From positions 4,278,001-4,342,000 of the forward strand of contig NZ_CP052860.1 of NCBI RefSeq assembly GCF_012935715.1: 64,000 nt of DNA. Reading direction: 5' to 3'. This DNA is from Pseudomonas sp. ADAK13 (GTDB lineage Bacteria > Pseudomonadota > Gammaproteobacteria > Pseudomonadales > Pseudomonadaceae). The stretch's first letter is position 1. Every line of letters begins with the position of its first letter. The position numbers were made by a program, and so were the translations under genes. The notes under the pieces are model-generated. The model worked only from the letters and a program-made list of their open reading frames with translations. It did no database searches and had not been told where the DNA came from. Of the stretch, positions 54,808-63,035 are shown piece after piece.

Positions 54808-56188
54808 AGCGCGTGACTTCTTTCAGGTAGGTATTTCGGGCAGCAACGGCCGTAGGCGTGAAATCCGTGAACACACCATCAACACCGGCCCGGAAAAAGG
54901 CCAGGTATTCGGCCGCCGGGTTGCCCTTGTAGGCGCCTGCCAGGTACTTCGCTTCGTTGCGGAAGGTGAAGATATGGACGAACAGCCCGGCCTTGTGCGC
55001 ATCGCTGATCAGGCTGGTGGGCTTGAAGGTGTCGACCTCGGGCAAGCCGGGGTTTGGCGCTGAAGTGGCAGTCAGCGACATCGCTTGCGGCTTCCACGGG
55101 CCGATGCCGTCGGCGTAGGTCTTGACCTCGGCCAACCCGGCCGGTGTCAGCAGCGCACCAAACGAGCGTGGGTCACCCGCGACGGTCCAGCTATAAGGGC
55201 GGCCGCTGACGAAGGTATTGGGTTTGTCGGTGATGAAAATGGTTTCGCCGGTCTTGAAGTTCACGCCGTTCCCATCCACCAACTGAACCGCCCTGGCTTG
55301 CAGGCCGATGGAGCGCAGGTATTTCAGGCTGTTGGGGTCAAAGCTCTGCACAAACACCGGCGCGTCTTTGCGATTGAGGTTGTTGTCTTTCAGGGTCTTG
55401 AGAAAGGCCGCTTCGAACGGATGACTGCCCGGCGCGCCGCAACCATTGGCGATGGCCTGGGCGTTGTTCCAGATCGGGTTTTTGCTTTCCGGGTAGGTCG
55501 TGATCACGCGGCCAGTGGCGGCGCTTTTGGCTTTTGCAATGTCGATCACTTCCTGGAAGCTCAGGATCGGCAGCTTGCCGTTGAGGTCGGTCGGGCGCTC
55601 GTCGCGGGCATCGTAGGTTGTGCCGCCGATCCATTGCTTGAGTTCGGCCAGGGTGAAATCGCTGATCGACCAGTCGTTGGTGTGGTCTTCGCCGTCCACG
55701 ATCAAGGACTTCAATACGGATTTTGGATCGTTGGGGTTGGTCAAGTCGCTCAGGTACTGGGCCGGGCCATTCTCGGCGGTGGCCGGATACCGGACGTTAA
55801 CCAATACGCCCGGAACCGTACGTTTGCGGCGTGCAACCTCGGGGTTGGTCTTTGCGACATCGCTGATGTTGGTGTTGTCGCTCAACCAGGGGTTGTGCCG
55901 CGCCACCAGCACACAGTCCTTGGTCATGTGCAGGTCCAGCTCCAGCGAATCCGCCCCCGCATCGGCCGCATGTTCATACGAGGCCCGGGTTTCCTCCGGG
56001 TACAGCCCCGGCAGGCCGCGATGGCCGATCACCAGGGGCGGTGCACCGTCGAGGGTCTTGAACGAAGCAGAGGCGACCGGTGCGCTCTTGGTCACACTGT
56101 CACACGCGCTCACCGTCAGGGCGCATCCGATAACGATAAAACGGGCGAGCAGGGTTTTTACCGCAGGCGGGCCTGAGCGAGTGTGCAT
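54806..56188 (-). CDS. Lipoprotein glycerophosphodiester phosphodiesterase
   Basis: A 460-residue enzyme that releases glycerol 3-phosphate from deacylated phospholipids. A lipoprotein signal peptide ends in LTVSAC, with Cys near residue 29 as lipidation site, so it should be anchored in the envelope. The GDPD domain has GHRGLPGLYPEET, SLELDLHMTKD and ARHNPWL with the metal-binding His, Glu and Asp. At 460 aa it is longer than E. coli GlpQ, with an extended middle. AAGGA precedes the ATG. Confidence 0.92.
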   Translation of the reverse strand: MHTRSGPPAVKTLLARFIVIGCALTVSACDSVTKSAPVASASFKTLDGAPPLVIGHRGLPGLYPEETRASYEHAADAGADSLELDLHMTKDCVLVARHNPWLSDNTNISDVAKTNPEVARRKRTVPGVLVNVRYPATAENGPAQYLSDLTNPNDPKSVLKSLIVDGEDHTNDWSISDFTLAELKQWIGGTTYDARDERPTDLNGKLPILSFQEVIDIAKAKSAATGRVITTYPESKNPIWNNAQAIANGCGAPGSHPFEAAFLKTLKDNNLNRKDAPVFVQSFDPNSLKYLRSIGLQARAVQLVDGNGVNFKTGETIFITDKPNTFVSGRPYSWTVAGDPRSFGALLTPAGLAEVKTYADGIGPWKPQAMSLTATSAPNPGLPEVDTFKPTSLISDAHKAGLFVHIFTFRNEAKYLAGAYKGNPAAEYLAFFRAGVDGVFTDFTPTAVAARNTYLKEVTR

Positions 56189-56327
56189 GTGTCGTCCTTC
56201 AAGGAAAGGGTGGGGGCGGGGTTATCTGCGGATGTTGGCGTTGGCGTATGACAGCGTTGTGACAAGTGTGGAGATGATGATTTCCCGGCGCGGCGCAACC
56301 TGGGGTATACAAAATCTCACTGAACGC

Positions 56328-56355
56328 TTGACTTCTCCTTTTCAATCAGTAACAT
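56328..56355 (+). promoter_or_regulatory. Promoter of tRNA-Asn
   Basis: TTGACT at 56328-56333 and TAACAT at 56350-56355 with a 16-bp spacer fit a sigma-70 promoter. The tRNA begins 10 nt after the -10 hexamer. Confidence 0.7.
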
Positions 56356-56364
56356 ACGGCGCAT

Positions 56365-56440
56365 TCCGCGATAGCTCAGTTGGTAGAGCAAATGACTGTT
56401 AATCATTGGGTCCCTGGTTCGAGTCCAGGTCGTGGAGCCA
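56365..56440 (+). tRNA. tRNA-Asn (anticodon GTT)
   Basis: A 76-nt cloverleaf: acceptor TCCGCGA pairs with TCGTGGA (one G-T), D-arm AGCTCAGTTGGTAGAGC, anticodon loop CTGTTAA with GTT, T-arm GGTTCGAGTCC, and encoded CCA at the end. It has its own promoter and is followed by a strong terminator, so it is a single-gene unit. No integrase lies beside it. Confidence 0.97.
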
Positions 56441-56450
56441 GATAGTAAAA

Positions 56451-56478
56451 AAGCCTGCAGCGATGCAGGCTTTTTTTT
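56451..56478 (+). terminator. Rho-independent terminator of tRNA-Asn
   Basis: AAGCCTGCA/TGCAGGCTT stem with a 4-nt loop and eight T residues, 10 nt after the tRNA. Confidence 0.92.
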
Positions 56479-56505
56479 GCCTGGAATTTGACCCGAACAC
56501 TCGAT

Positions 56506-56769
56506 TCAGGCATGTCCTCGAAACAGACGGTATTCGTCGGGCATGCAGACTGCACAAGGACGATATCCAGCCGCGATAGCAGTGAATTCATCGGGAAAAA
56601 ACACGCGATTTTTCACATAGCCGCCGCGCGCAATCGCTTGCAGTGCCGCACGGCAGTCGAGCTTTCCATAGAGCCTGCTACGACGGTGCCCGCCCAGCGT
56701 TCCCGGCTCGGGGCTTGGGAAAGGTTCTGCGTCTGCGCCCATCAGTATCCATACGGTTTTTTCAGCCAT
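56506..56769 (-). CDS. Stand-alone Ada-type zinc-binding domain protein
   Basis: An 87-residue protein that resembles only the N-terminal metal-binding domain of Ada. The visible parts are YGKLDCRAALQAIARGGYV, NRVFFPDEFTAIAAGYRPC and the closing CAVCMPDEYR; three Cys (LDC, RPC, AVC) line up with Ada Zn ligands and the fourth position is not obvious. No AraC or methyltransferase domain is attached. AGGAGG lies ahead of the ATG. The role is unknown; repair of methyl phosphotriesters, as in Ada, cannot be assumed. Confidence 0.8.
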   Translation of the reverse strand: MAEKTVWILMGADAEPFPSPEPGTLGGHRRSRLYGKLDCRAALQAIARGGYVKNRVFFPDEFTAIAAGYRPCAVCMPDEYRLFRGHA

Positions 56770-56928
56770 CGCCTGTCCTCCTGCCGTAACGGCCCGCGCT
56801 TGCGTCCCTATGTATCGCCTTTCATATTGGGTAGCACACCCGGTTTCTTGCTTTTTTTATCGCTCAAAGACAGTCAAAGTCGGGCACCCTACGCGTTATC
56901 CATCACTGATTTCCGACAGGAGTCGAAC

Positions 56929-58974
56929 ATGCCAACACTTCCCGAAACGTCCACCGACCCCTACCTATGGCTTGAAGACATCGACAGCACCCGGTCACTG
57001 GACTGGGTACAAGCCCAAAATCTCAAGACCGAAGACCGGCTCGCCCGCTCCGACAGCTTCAAGCAAATCAAGGCCGACGTGCTGGAGATGCTGGACTCGG
57101 ACAGCAACATCCCCCACGTCAACAAGGTCGGTGCTTATTACTACAACTTCTGGATGGACGCCGCTCACCCGCGCGGCCTGTGGCGTCGTACCACCCCGGC
57201 GGAGTACCGCAAGGCGCAACCTGCCTGGGAAACGCTGCTGGACCTGGATGCACTGAACGCCGCCGAAGGCGAAAACTGGGTGTGGCACGGTGCTGATTAC
57301 TTGCGCCCGGATTACCAGCGCTGCCTGCTGGAGCTGTCGCGCGGCGGGGCTGATGCGGGTGTCATCCGCGAGTTTGATCTGGCCAGCAAGACCTGGGTCG
57401 AAGACGGCTTCCAGTTGCCGGAGTCCAAGGGCGGCCTGGGCTGGATCGACCGTGACAACGTGTATGTCTTCACCGATTTTGGCGAAGGCTCGATGACCCG
57501 CTCGGGTTACCCGCGCATCGCCAAGCAGTGGCAGCGCGGCACGCCGCTGAGTGACGCCCGTGTTGTCTACGAAGGCACGCTGGATGATATGTACATCGCG
57601 GCGATGCACGACGACACGCCCGGCTATGAGCGTGACTTCGTCAGCCGTACGCTGGCGTTCTACAACAACGAGCTGTACCTGCGGGGCAACGATGGCCAGT
57701 TGAGCAAAATCGACGCGCCGAACTCGGCTGAAAAGTCGGTGCATAAAGACTGGCTGCTGCTGGAGTTACGCGAGGACTGGGCGCTGGATGAAGTGTTTGT
57801 CTCGGGCTCCTTGCTGGCGATCAACGTTGATCGCTTCATGGCGGGTCAGCGGGATTTCGAGGTGTTGTTCACGCCCACGGACAGCACCTCGCTGACAGGG
57901 TTTACCTGGACCCTGAATCACCTGGTGCTGAACGTACTCGATCACGTCAAGAGTCGCCTCAGCGTGCTCACGCCCGGCGCGAACGGATGGCAGCACAGCC
58001 CGTTCACGGGGGCGCCCGGCATGGGCACGGTGTATGCCCGCGCAGTGGACAGCGACGACAGTGATGCCGTCTGGCTGGTGACCACCGATTACCTGACGCC
58101 GACCACCCTGGCGCTGGCCGAGATCGGTCAGGCGCCCGAGGTGCTGAAAACCCTGCCGGCGTTTTTCGACTCAAGCCAGCACGTGATCGAGCAGCAGTTC
58201 GCGGTCTCCAGGGATGGCACCCGTGTGCCGTATTTCATGGTGCGCGGCAAGGACTTGCAACTCGATGGCACGGCGCCGACCTTGCTCTATGGCTACGGCG
58301 GTTTCGAGGTCTCCCTGACGCCGAATTACTCCGGTGAAGTAGGCCGCGCCTGGCTCTCGAAAGGTGGCGTGTACGTGGTTGCCAACATTCGCGGTGGCGG
58401 TGAATACGGCCCGCGCTGGCACCAGGCGGCACTCAAGCAGAACCGTGGGCGGGCCTATGAAGATTTCGCGGCGGTGGCCCGGGACCTGATCGCCCGCGGG
58501 ATCACTTCACCCCGCCACCTGGGCGCGGAGGGCGGCAGTAACGGCGGCCTGTTGACCGGCAATATGCTCACCCAATACCCGGAGCTGTTCGGTGCAATCG
58601 TGTCCCAAGTGCCTTTGCTCGATATGCAGCGCTACCACCACTTGTTGGCCGGGGCGTCGTGGATGGAGGAATACGGCAACCCGGACGAGCCCGAAGAGTG
58701 GGCCTACATCCAGACGTTTTCGCCGTACCACCTGTTTGACCCGGCGAAGACCTACCCACCGGTGTTTTTCCTGACCTCGACCCGCGATGACCGTGTGCAC
58801 CCGGCCCACGCCCGCAAGCTGGCGGCGAAGATGATCGAGGCCGGCAAGGACGTGACGTATTACGAAAACATCGAGGGCGGGCACGGCGGGGCGGCGGACA
58901 ACGCGCAGGCTGCGCACATGAGTGCGCTGGTCTACCGCTTCTTGTGGGAGAAGCTGAGCGTCAGCCGGGACTAA
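56929..58974 (+). CDS. Prolyl oligopeptidase-family serine peptidase (S9A)
   Basis: A 681-residue peptidase: a beta-propeller (about residues 75-400) and a C-terminal alpha/beta hydrolase. Catalytic parts are the Ser in GAEGGSNGGLLTG, the Asp in STRDDRVHPAH and the His in NIEGGHGGAADNA; LLYGYGGFEVS and VANIRGGGEYG are family text. The start is ATG 56929 (ACAGGAG upstream) because the family N-terminus DPYLWLEDIDS follows; the frame is open further upstream without resemblance. There is no signal peptide, so it is probably cytoplasmic. Its stop overlaps the convergent LysR gene by 4 bp. Confidence 0.93.
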   Translation: MPTLPETSTDPYLWLEDIDSTRSLDWVQAQNLKTEDRLARSDSFKQIKADVLEMLDSDSNIPHVNKVGAYYYNFWMDAAHPRGLWRRTTPAEYRKAQPAWETLLDLDALNAAEGENWVWHGADYLRPDYQRCLLELSRGGADAGVIREFDLASKTWVEDGFQLPESKGGLGWIDRDNVYVFTDFGEGSMTRSGYPRIAKQWQRGTPLSDARVVYEGTLDDMYIAAMHDDTPGYERDFVSRTLAFYNNELYLRGNDGQLSKIDAPNSAEKSVHKDWLLLELREDWALDEVFVSGSLLAINVDRFMAGQRDFEVLFTPTDSTSLTGFTWTLNHLVLNVLDHVKSRLSVLTPGANGWQHSPFTGAPGMGTVYARAVDSDDSDAVWLVTTDYLTPTTLALAEIGQAPEVLKTLPAFFDSSQHVIEQQFAVSRDGTRVPYFMVRGKDLQLDGTAPTLLYGYGGFEVSLTPNYSGEVGRAWLSKGGVYVVANIRGGGEYGPRWHQAALKQNRGRAYEDFAAVARDLIARGITSPRHLGAEGGSNGGLLTGNMLTQYPELFGAIVSQVPLLDMQRYHHLLAGASWMEEYGNPDEPEEWAYIQTFSPYHLFDPAKTYPPVFFLTSTRDDRVHPAHARKLAAKMIEAGKDVTYYENIEGGHGGAADNAQAAHMSALVYRFLWEKLSVSRD

Positions 58975-59840
58975 TCGGCACCGGCGGTGACCAGGTTGCG
59001 CGTCAACCACTCACTGAAGCACCGTGCCAGTGGGTTGTTCTCGCTGTCACGGTGGGTCAGCAAGGCCCAGTTGGGCCCGCGAATGGTTGCCTCTACCAGC
59101 GGTTGCAGCAACCCGTCTTCCAATGCCTGTCGGCTCAATAACTGGCTGACCAGCGCAATCCCCAACCCGGTACACGCCGCCTCCAGCAACAGCCCGGGGT
59201 CGGAGAAATTCAGCCCCTGATCCTTTTGCCCCACATCAATCCCGGCCTCCACCGCCCAATGGCTCCAATCCATCTCCCGTTCGCCGTGCAGGGTGGTGCG
59301 TTGCTCCCTGGGCAGTGCCAGCACGCGTGGGTTGCACGCGGGGAACAGGCGGTCGGCATGCAGCACCTTGAAGCTGCATTCGGCCTGGGAGCAAATGTCG
59401 TCGCGCACGGCCAGGTCGATGGTCTGGCTGGCCATGTCCGGGACTTCGTCGGTACTGAAAATCCACAGGTCCACTTCCGGGTGCTGGCGGCGGAAATCCT
59501 CCAGGCGCGGCAGCAGCCAGTGGCGGGCGAAGGTCGGCGTGGTGTTGAGCACCAGCTGGTTGGGCTTGCGGTACTGCCCCAGGCGACGAACGCCCACGGC
59601 CAATTGCTGCAATAGCGCCTGGGTGGTGCTGAGGAAGTCGTGCCCGGCATCGGTCAGGCTGACGCTGCGCCCACTGCGGAAAAACAGCGGTTGCTCCAGG
59701 TACGCTTCAAGGCTGCGAATTTGCTGGCTGATGGCCGATTGAGTGAGGTGCAGCTCCTCGGCGGCCTTGTGGAAACTGCCCAGCCGGGCGGCGGCTTCGA
59801 AGCCGCGAAGGGTGCCGAGCGGCGGCCAATGGTTAAGCAT
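58971..59840 (-). CDS. LysR-family regulator (GcvA-like) beside the agmatine genes
   Basis: A 289-residue LysR protein with the helix-turn-helix at residues 8-65 (LRGFEAAARLGSFHKAAEEL, LTQSAISQQIRSLEAYLEQPLF) and a C-terminal effector domain. The WPPLGTLRGFEAAARLGSF N-terminus is typical of the GcvA-like group. It is divergent from aguA with a 134-bp gap, so it is the likely regulator of the agmatine operon. The ATG has AGAGGA upstream. Confidence 0.9.
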   Translation of the reverse strand: MLNHWPPLGTLRGFEAAARLGSFHKAAEELHLTQSAISQQIRSLEAYLEQPLFFRSGRSVSLTDAGHDFLSTTQALLQQLAVGVRRLGQYRKPNQLVLNTTPTFARHWLLPRLEDFRRQHPEVDLWIFSTDEVPDMASQTIDLAVRDDICSQAECSFKVLHADRLFPACNPRVLALPREQRTTLHGEREMDWSHWAVEAGIDVGQKDQGLNFSDPGLLLEAACTGLGIALVSQLLSRQALEDGLLQPLVEATIRGPNWALLTHRDSENNPLARCFSEWLTRNLVTAGAD

Positions 59841-59974
59841 GCTGATAAGTTCCTCTAATCAGTTTTCCACAAAATCCATCGTTTGTGAGCCCGTTTTTAC
59901 AGCCGTAGCATGCATGCCAAGACCTCACAGGCAGTTTTCATTGAACACAATGACTTAACTCAAAGGTATTTGTC

Positions 59975-61027
59975 ATGCAGCAGAATGAAATTCAAAACGG
60001 TGGCGGGTGGATGCCGGCGGAGTGGGCCAGGCATGCCGCGACGTGGATGGTCTGGCCGCATAACCAGGCGCTGTGGGAGTCCGGCTGGGGCGTTACATTG
60101 GCGCTGGTGCAGGAGGACTTTGCTCGTGTCGCCAATGCGATTGCGCGGTTCGAACCGGTGAAAATGATCGTCGATCCTTCGGCTGTGGCCGGCGCCAGGG
60201 CGTTGTGCGGGCCAAACATCGCACTGATCGAACTGGCGGTGAATGACAGTTGGTGTCGCGATTCCGGCCCGAGTTTTGTGTGCCATCCGCAACACGGGCT
60301 CGCCGGTGTGAGCTGGCGTTTCAACGCGTGGGGCGGCAAGTCGGCCCATGACCTGGATGAAAGCCTGGCGCGCTGTGTGCTCAATCATCTGGGCGTGGAG
60401 TGCCTGGGCACACCGTTGAGCAACGAAGGCGGCGCCATTCATGTGGACGGCGAGGGCACGTTGATCACCACCGAGTCGGTGTTGCTCAACCCCAATCGTA
60501 ATCCGGGGGTGACCAAGGCCGAGATCGAGGAGATTTTCACCCGCCTGCTGGGCGTGAAAAAAACCATCTGGCTGCCGGGTGATCCCGATCATGTGACTGG
60601 CGACATGACCGACGGCCATGTCGATGGCGTGTGCGCATTTGCCCGTCCGGGCGTGTTGCTGGTGGATGCCACCCATGACACCCATTCGGTGTACGCCGAG
60701 GTGGTGCGGGAAAACCGTCGGGCTCTGGAGTTGGCCACCGACGCCCGAGGCCGTCGCTTCGAGATGATCGAACTGTATGAAGCCACCGATGCGGTGGACA
60801 CCGAGGCTGAAGTGTTTTGCGCCTCCTACACCAACTTCTACATCGCCAACCACGCGATCATCATGCCCGCCTATGGCATCGACGCCGACCCGATCGCCGC
60901 CGATGTCCTGGCCCGTGCGTTCCCGGGGCGCGTGGTGGTGCCGGTGCGCATCAATCACCTGGCTCATGGCGGCGGCGGGGTGCATTGCATCACCCAACAG
61001 CAACCCGCCTGGCCGCTGAAGGGGTAA
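59975..61027 (+). CDS. aguA: Agmatine deiminase
   Basis: Converts agmatine to N-carbamoylputrescine and ammonia. It is a 350-residue member of the PPAD fold; the catalytic Cys338 is in GGGGVHCITQQQP, with NDSWCRDSGP, GGAIHVDGEG and DGHVDGVCAFARPG as substrate-site parts. There is no signal peptide, so it is cytoplasmic. It is first in the operon; aguB follows 4 nt after its stop. AAAGGTATTTGTC precedes the ATG. Confidence 0.95.
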   Translation: MQQNEIQNGGGWMPAEWARHAATWMVWPHNQALWESGWGVTLALVQEDFARVANAIARFEPVKMIVDPSAVAGARALCGPNIALIELAVNDSWCRDSGPSFVCHPQHGLAGVSWRFNAWGGKSAHDLDESLARCVLNHLGVECLGTPLSNEGGAIHVDGEGTLITTESVLLNPNRNPGVTKAEIEEIFTRLLGVKKTIWLPGDPDHVTGDMTDGHVDGVCAFARPGVLLVDATHDTHSVYAEVVRENRRALELATDARGRRFEMIELYEATDAVDTEAEVFCASYTNFYIANHAIIMPAYGIDADPIAADVLARAFPGRVVVPVRINHLAHGGGGVHCITQQQPAWPLKG

Positions 61028-61031
61028 TGCC

Positions 61032-61925
61032 ATGTCAGTACTGACGATTGCCGTCACGCAAATGCCCTGCACCTGGGACCTGTCCGCGAACCTCGATCTG
61101 GCCGAGCAATTGGTGCGTGACGCGGCCAGGCAGGGCGCGCAGGTGATCCTGCTGCAAGAGCTGTTTGCCACGCCGTACTTTTGCATCGAGCAGCATCACA
61201 AACACCTGGCGCTGGCGCAGGAATACCGACACAGCGCGGTGCTCAAACGCTTCGCCGCCCTGGCCCGGGAACTGGGCGTGGTGCTGCCCCTCAGTTGGTT
61301 CGAAAAGGCCGGCAACGCCTGTTTCAACTCACTGAGCGTGGCCGATGCGGACGGGCAACTGCTGGGGGTGTATCGCAAGACTCATATCCCCAACGCCATC
61401 GGCTATCAGGAGAAGGAATACTTCAGCCCCGGCGATACCGGCTTTCGGGTCTGGGACACGGCGTTCGGGCGCATCGGCCTGGGCATCTGCTGGGATCAGT
61501 GGTTCCCCGAAACCGCGCGCTGCCTGGCGCTGATGGGGGCTGAAGTGTTGTTGTTTCCCACGGCGATCGGCTCTGAACCCGGCTGCGCGACCCTGGACTC
61601 CCGGGACCATTGGCAGATGACCATGCGCGGACATGCCGCCGCCAACTTGGTGCCGGTGGTCGCTGCCAACCGTGTCGGCCGCGAAGTGGCGACCACCGAC
61701 CCGGCCTTGCAGATGGACTTCTACGGCTCGTCCTTTATCTGCAATCACAAGGGCAAGTTGCTTGCCGAAGCGGACCGCGACAGCACCGGCGTGCTGGTGC
61801 ACAGCCTCGACCTGGCGGCGATGCGCGAGGACCGTCTGACCTGGGGCATCTACCGTGACCGTCGCCCGGAAATGTATGGCGGGTTGTTGAGTCTGGATGG
61901 TCATCACACCCACCGAGGCCTTTGA
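61032..61925 (+). CDS. aguB: N-carbamoylputrescine amidase
   Basis: Nitrilase-superfamily enzyme, 297 aa, that hydrolyses N-carbamoylputrescine to putrescine, carbon dioxide and ammonia. The Glu-Lys-Cys triad is visible in LLQELFATPYF, VYRKTHIPN and GICWDQWFPE. It is coupled to aguA (4 nt) and to the binding-protein gene, which begins right after its stop. Together the two enzymes turn agmatine into putrescine. Confidence 0.94.
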   Translation: MSVLTIAVTQMPCTWDLSANLDLAEQLVRDAARQGAQVILLQELFATPYFCIEQHHKHLALAQEYRHSAVLKRFAALARELGVVLPLSWFEKAGNACFNSLSVADADGQLLGVYRKTHIPNAIGYQEKEYFSPGDTGFRVWDTAFGRIGLGICWDQWFPETARCLALMGAEVLLFPTAIGSEPGCATLDSRDHWQMTMRGHAAANLVPVVAANRVGREVATTDPALQMDFYGSSFICNHKGKLLAEADRDSTGVLVHSLDLAAMREDRLTWGIYRDRRPEMYGGLLSLDGHHTHRGL

Positions 61926-61926
61926 C

Positions 61927-63015
61927 ATGAAGATTATCTGTACGCTGTTGCTTGGATCCCTGGTGCTGGCGTCGTCCCTGCACGCCGAAGAAAAAACCCT
62001 GAAGCTCTACAACTGGGCCGATTACTTTGCCGAGGACACGCTGTCGCGGTTCACCGCCGAAACCGGGATCCAGGTGATCTACGATGTGATGGACGGCAGC
62101 GAAACCCTGGAGGCCAAGCTGATGGCCGGTGGCAGCGGTTATGACCTGATTTTCCCTGGCGACACCGTGGGCGAACGGCTGATGCGCGCGGGCAGCCTGC
62201 AACCGCTGGATCAGTCCAGGCTCACCGCCCTGAGCGACATCGAGCCCGGTTTGCAGAAGCTGCGCACGCACTACACCTACTCGAACAACGCCACGGTTCC
62301 TTACACCTGGGGCACCATCGGCCTGACCTACAACACCGAGCAGATCAAACAGCGCATGCCGGACGCGCCGGTCAACAGCCTCGACCTGTTGTTCAAGCCG
62401 GAGCTTGCCGCCAAGTTCGCCGACTGCGGGATTTCCCTGATCGACTCACCGGATGAAGTGCTGGCGGTGGCCCTCAATTACCTGGGGCGTGACCCGCGCA
62501 GCGCCAAGCCGGCAGACCTGGCCGCCGCCAGCGAGCTGTTGCTCAAGCTGCGACCCTACATCCGCAAGTTCCAGTCGCAGCCGGTGACCGACCTGGTGAA
62601 CGGTAACCTGTGCCTGTCCCTCGGCTACAGCGGCGACATGACCCAGGCGCAACGGGCGGCGGACGCAGCCGGAAAAAAGGTCACGTTCGACTATCACATC
62701 CCCCGCGAGGGCACCACGGTGTGGATGGACACGATGGCAATCCCCGTCGATGCCCGGCATCCGGAGTACGCCTACGCGTTCATCAATTTCGTGATGCGCC
62801 CGCAGAACATGGCCGCCATCAGCAACTTCACCGGCTACCCCACCGCGAACGCCAAGGCGCGTCCAGAGGTGGATCCGGCGATGCGCAACAACCCGCAGAT
62901 CTACCCGGATGAGGCCACGTTTGAGCGGCTGATCCCGGGAAAAGACATCCCCCAGGCGGACATGCGTGCACGCATGCGCGTCTGGACCAAATTCAAGACC
63001 GCTACCGTCCAATGA
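61927..63015 (+). CDS. Polyamine-type periplasmic binding protein (PotF/SpuD-like)
   Basis: A 362-residue solute-binding protein with a Sec signal peptide (hydrophobic ICTLLLGSLVLASSLHA, cleavage after about residue 20). LKLYNWADYFAEDTLSRF, GYDLIFPGDTVGERL, PYTWGTIGLTYN and YSGDMTQAQRAA are typical of PotD/PotF/SpuD proteins that bind putrescine or spermidine. No ABC permease or ATPase gene is present before the window end, so it must work with a transporter encoded elsewhere or further on. The start codon follows the aguB stop after 1 nt. Confidence 0.93.
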   Translation: MKIICTLLLGSLVLASSLHAEEKTLKLYNWADYFAEDTLSRFTAETGIQVIYDVMDGSETLEAKLMAGGSGYDLIFPGDTVGERLMRAGSLQPLDQSRLTALSDIEPGLQKLRTHYTYSNNATVPYTWGTIGLTYNTEQIKQRMPDAPVNSLDLLFKPELAAKFADCGISLIDSPDEVLAVALNYLGRDPRSAKPADLAAASELLLKLRPYIRKFQSQPVTDLVNGNLCLSLGYSGDMTQAQRAADAAGKKVTFDYHIPREGTTVWMDTMAIPVDARHPEYAYAFINFVMRPQNMAAISNFTGYPTANAKARPEVDPAMRNNPQIYPDEATFERLIPGKDIPQADMRARMRVWTKFKTATVQ

Positions 63016-63035
63016 TCCCACTTCCAGAGGTACCC

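Noticed and set aside
56365..58974. tRNA-Asn considered as an integration site for a genomic island
   Set aside because: No integrase and no repeat of the tRNA 3' end were noticed downstream, and the following genes have the genome's normal composition.
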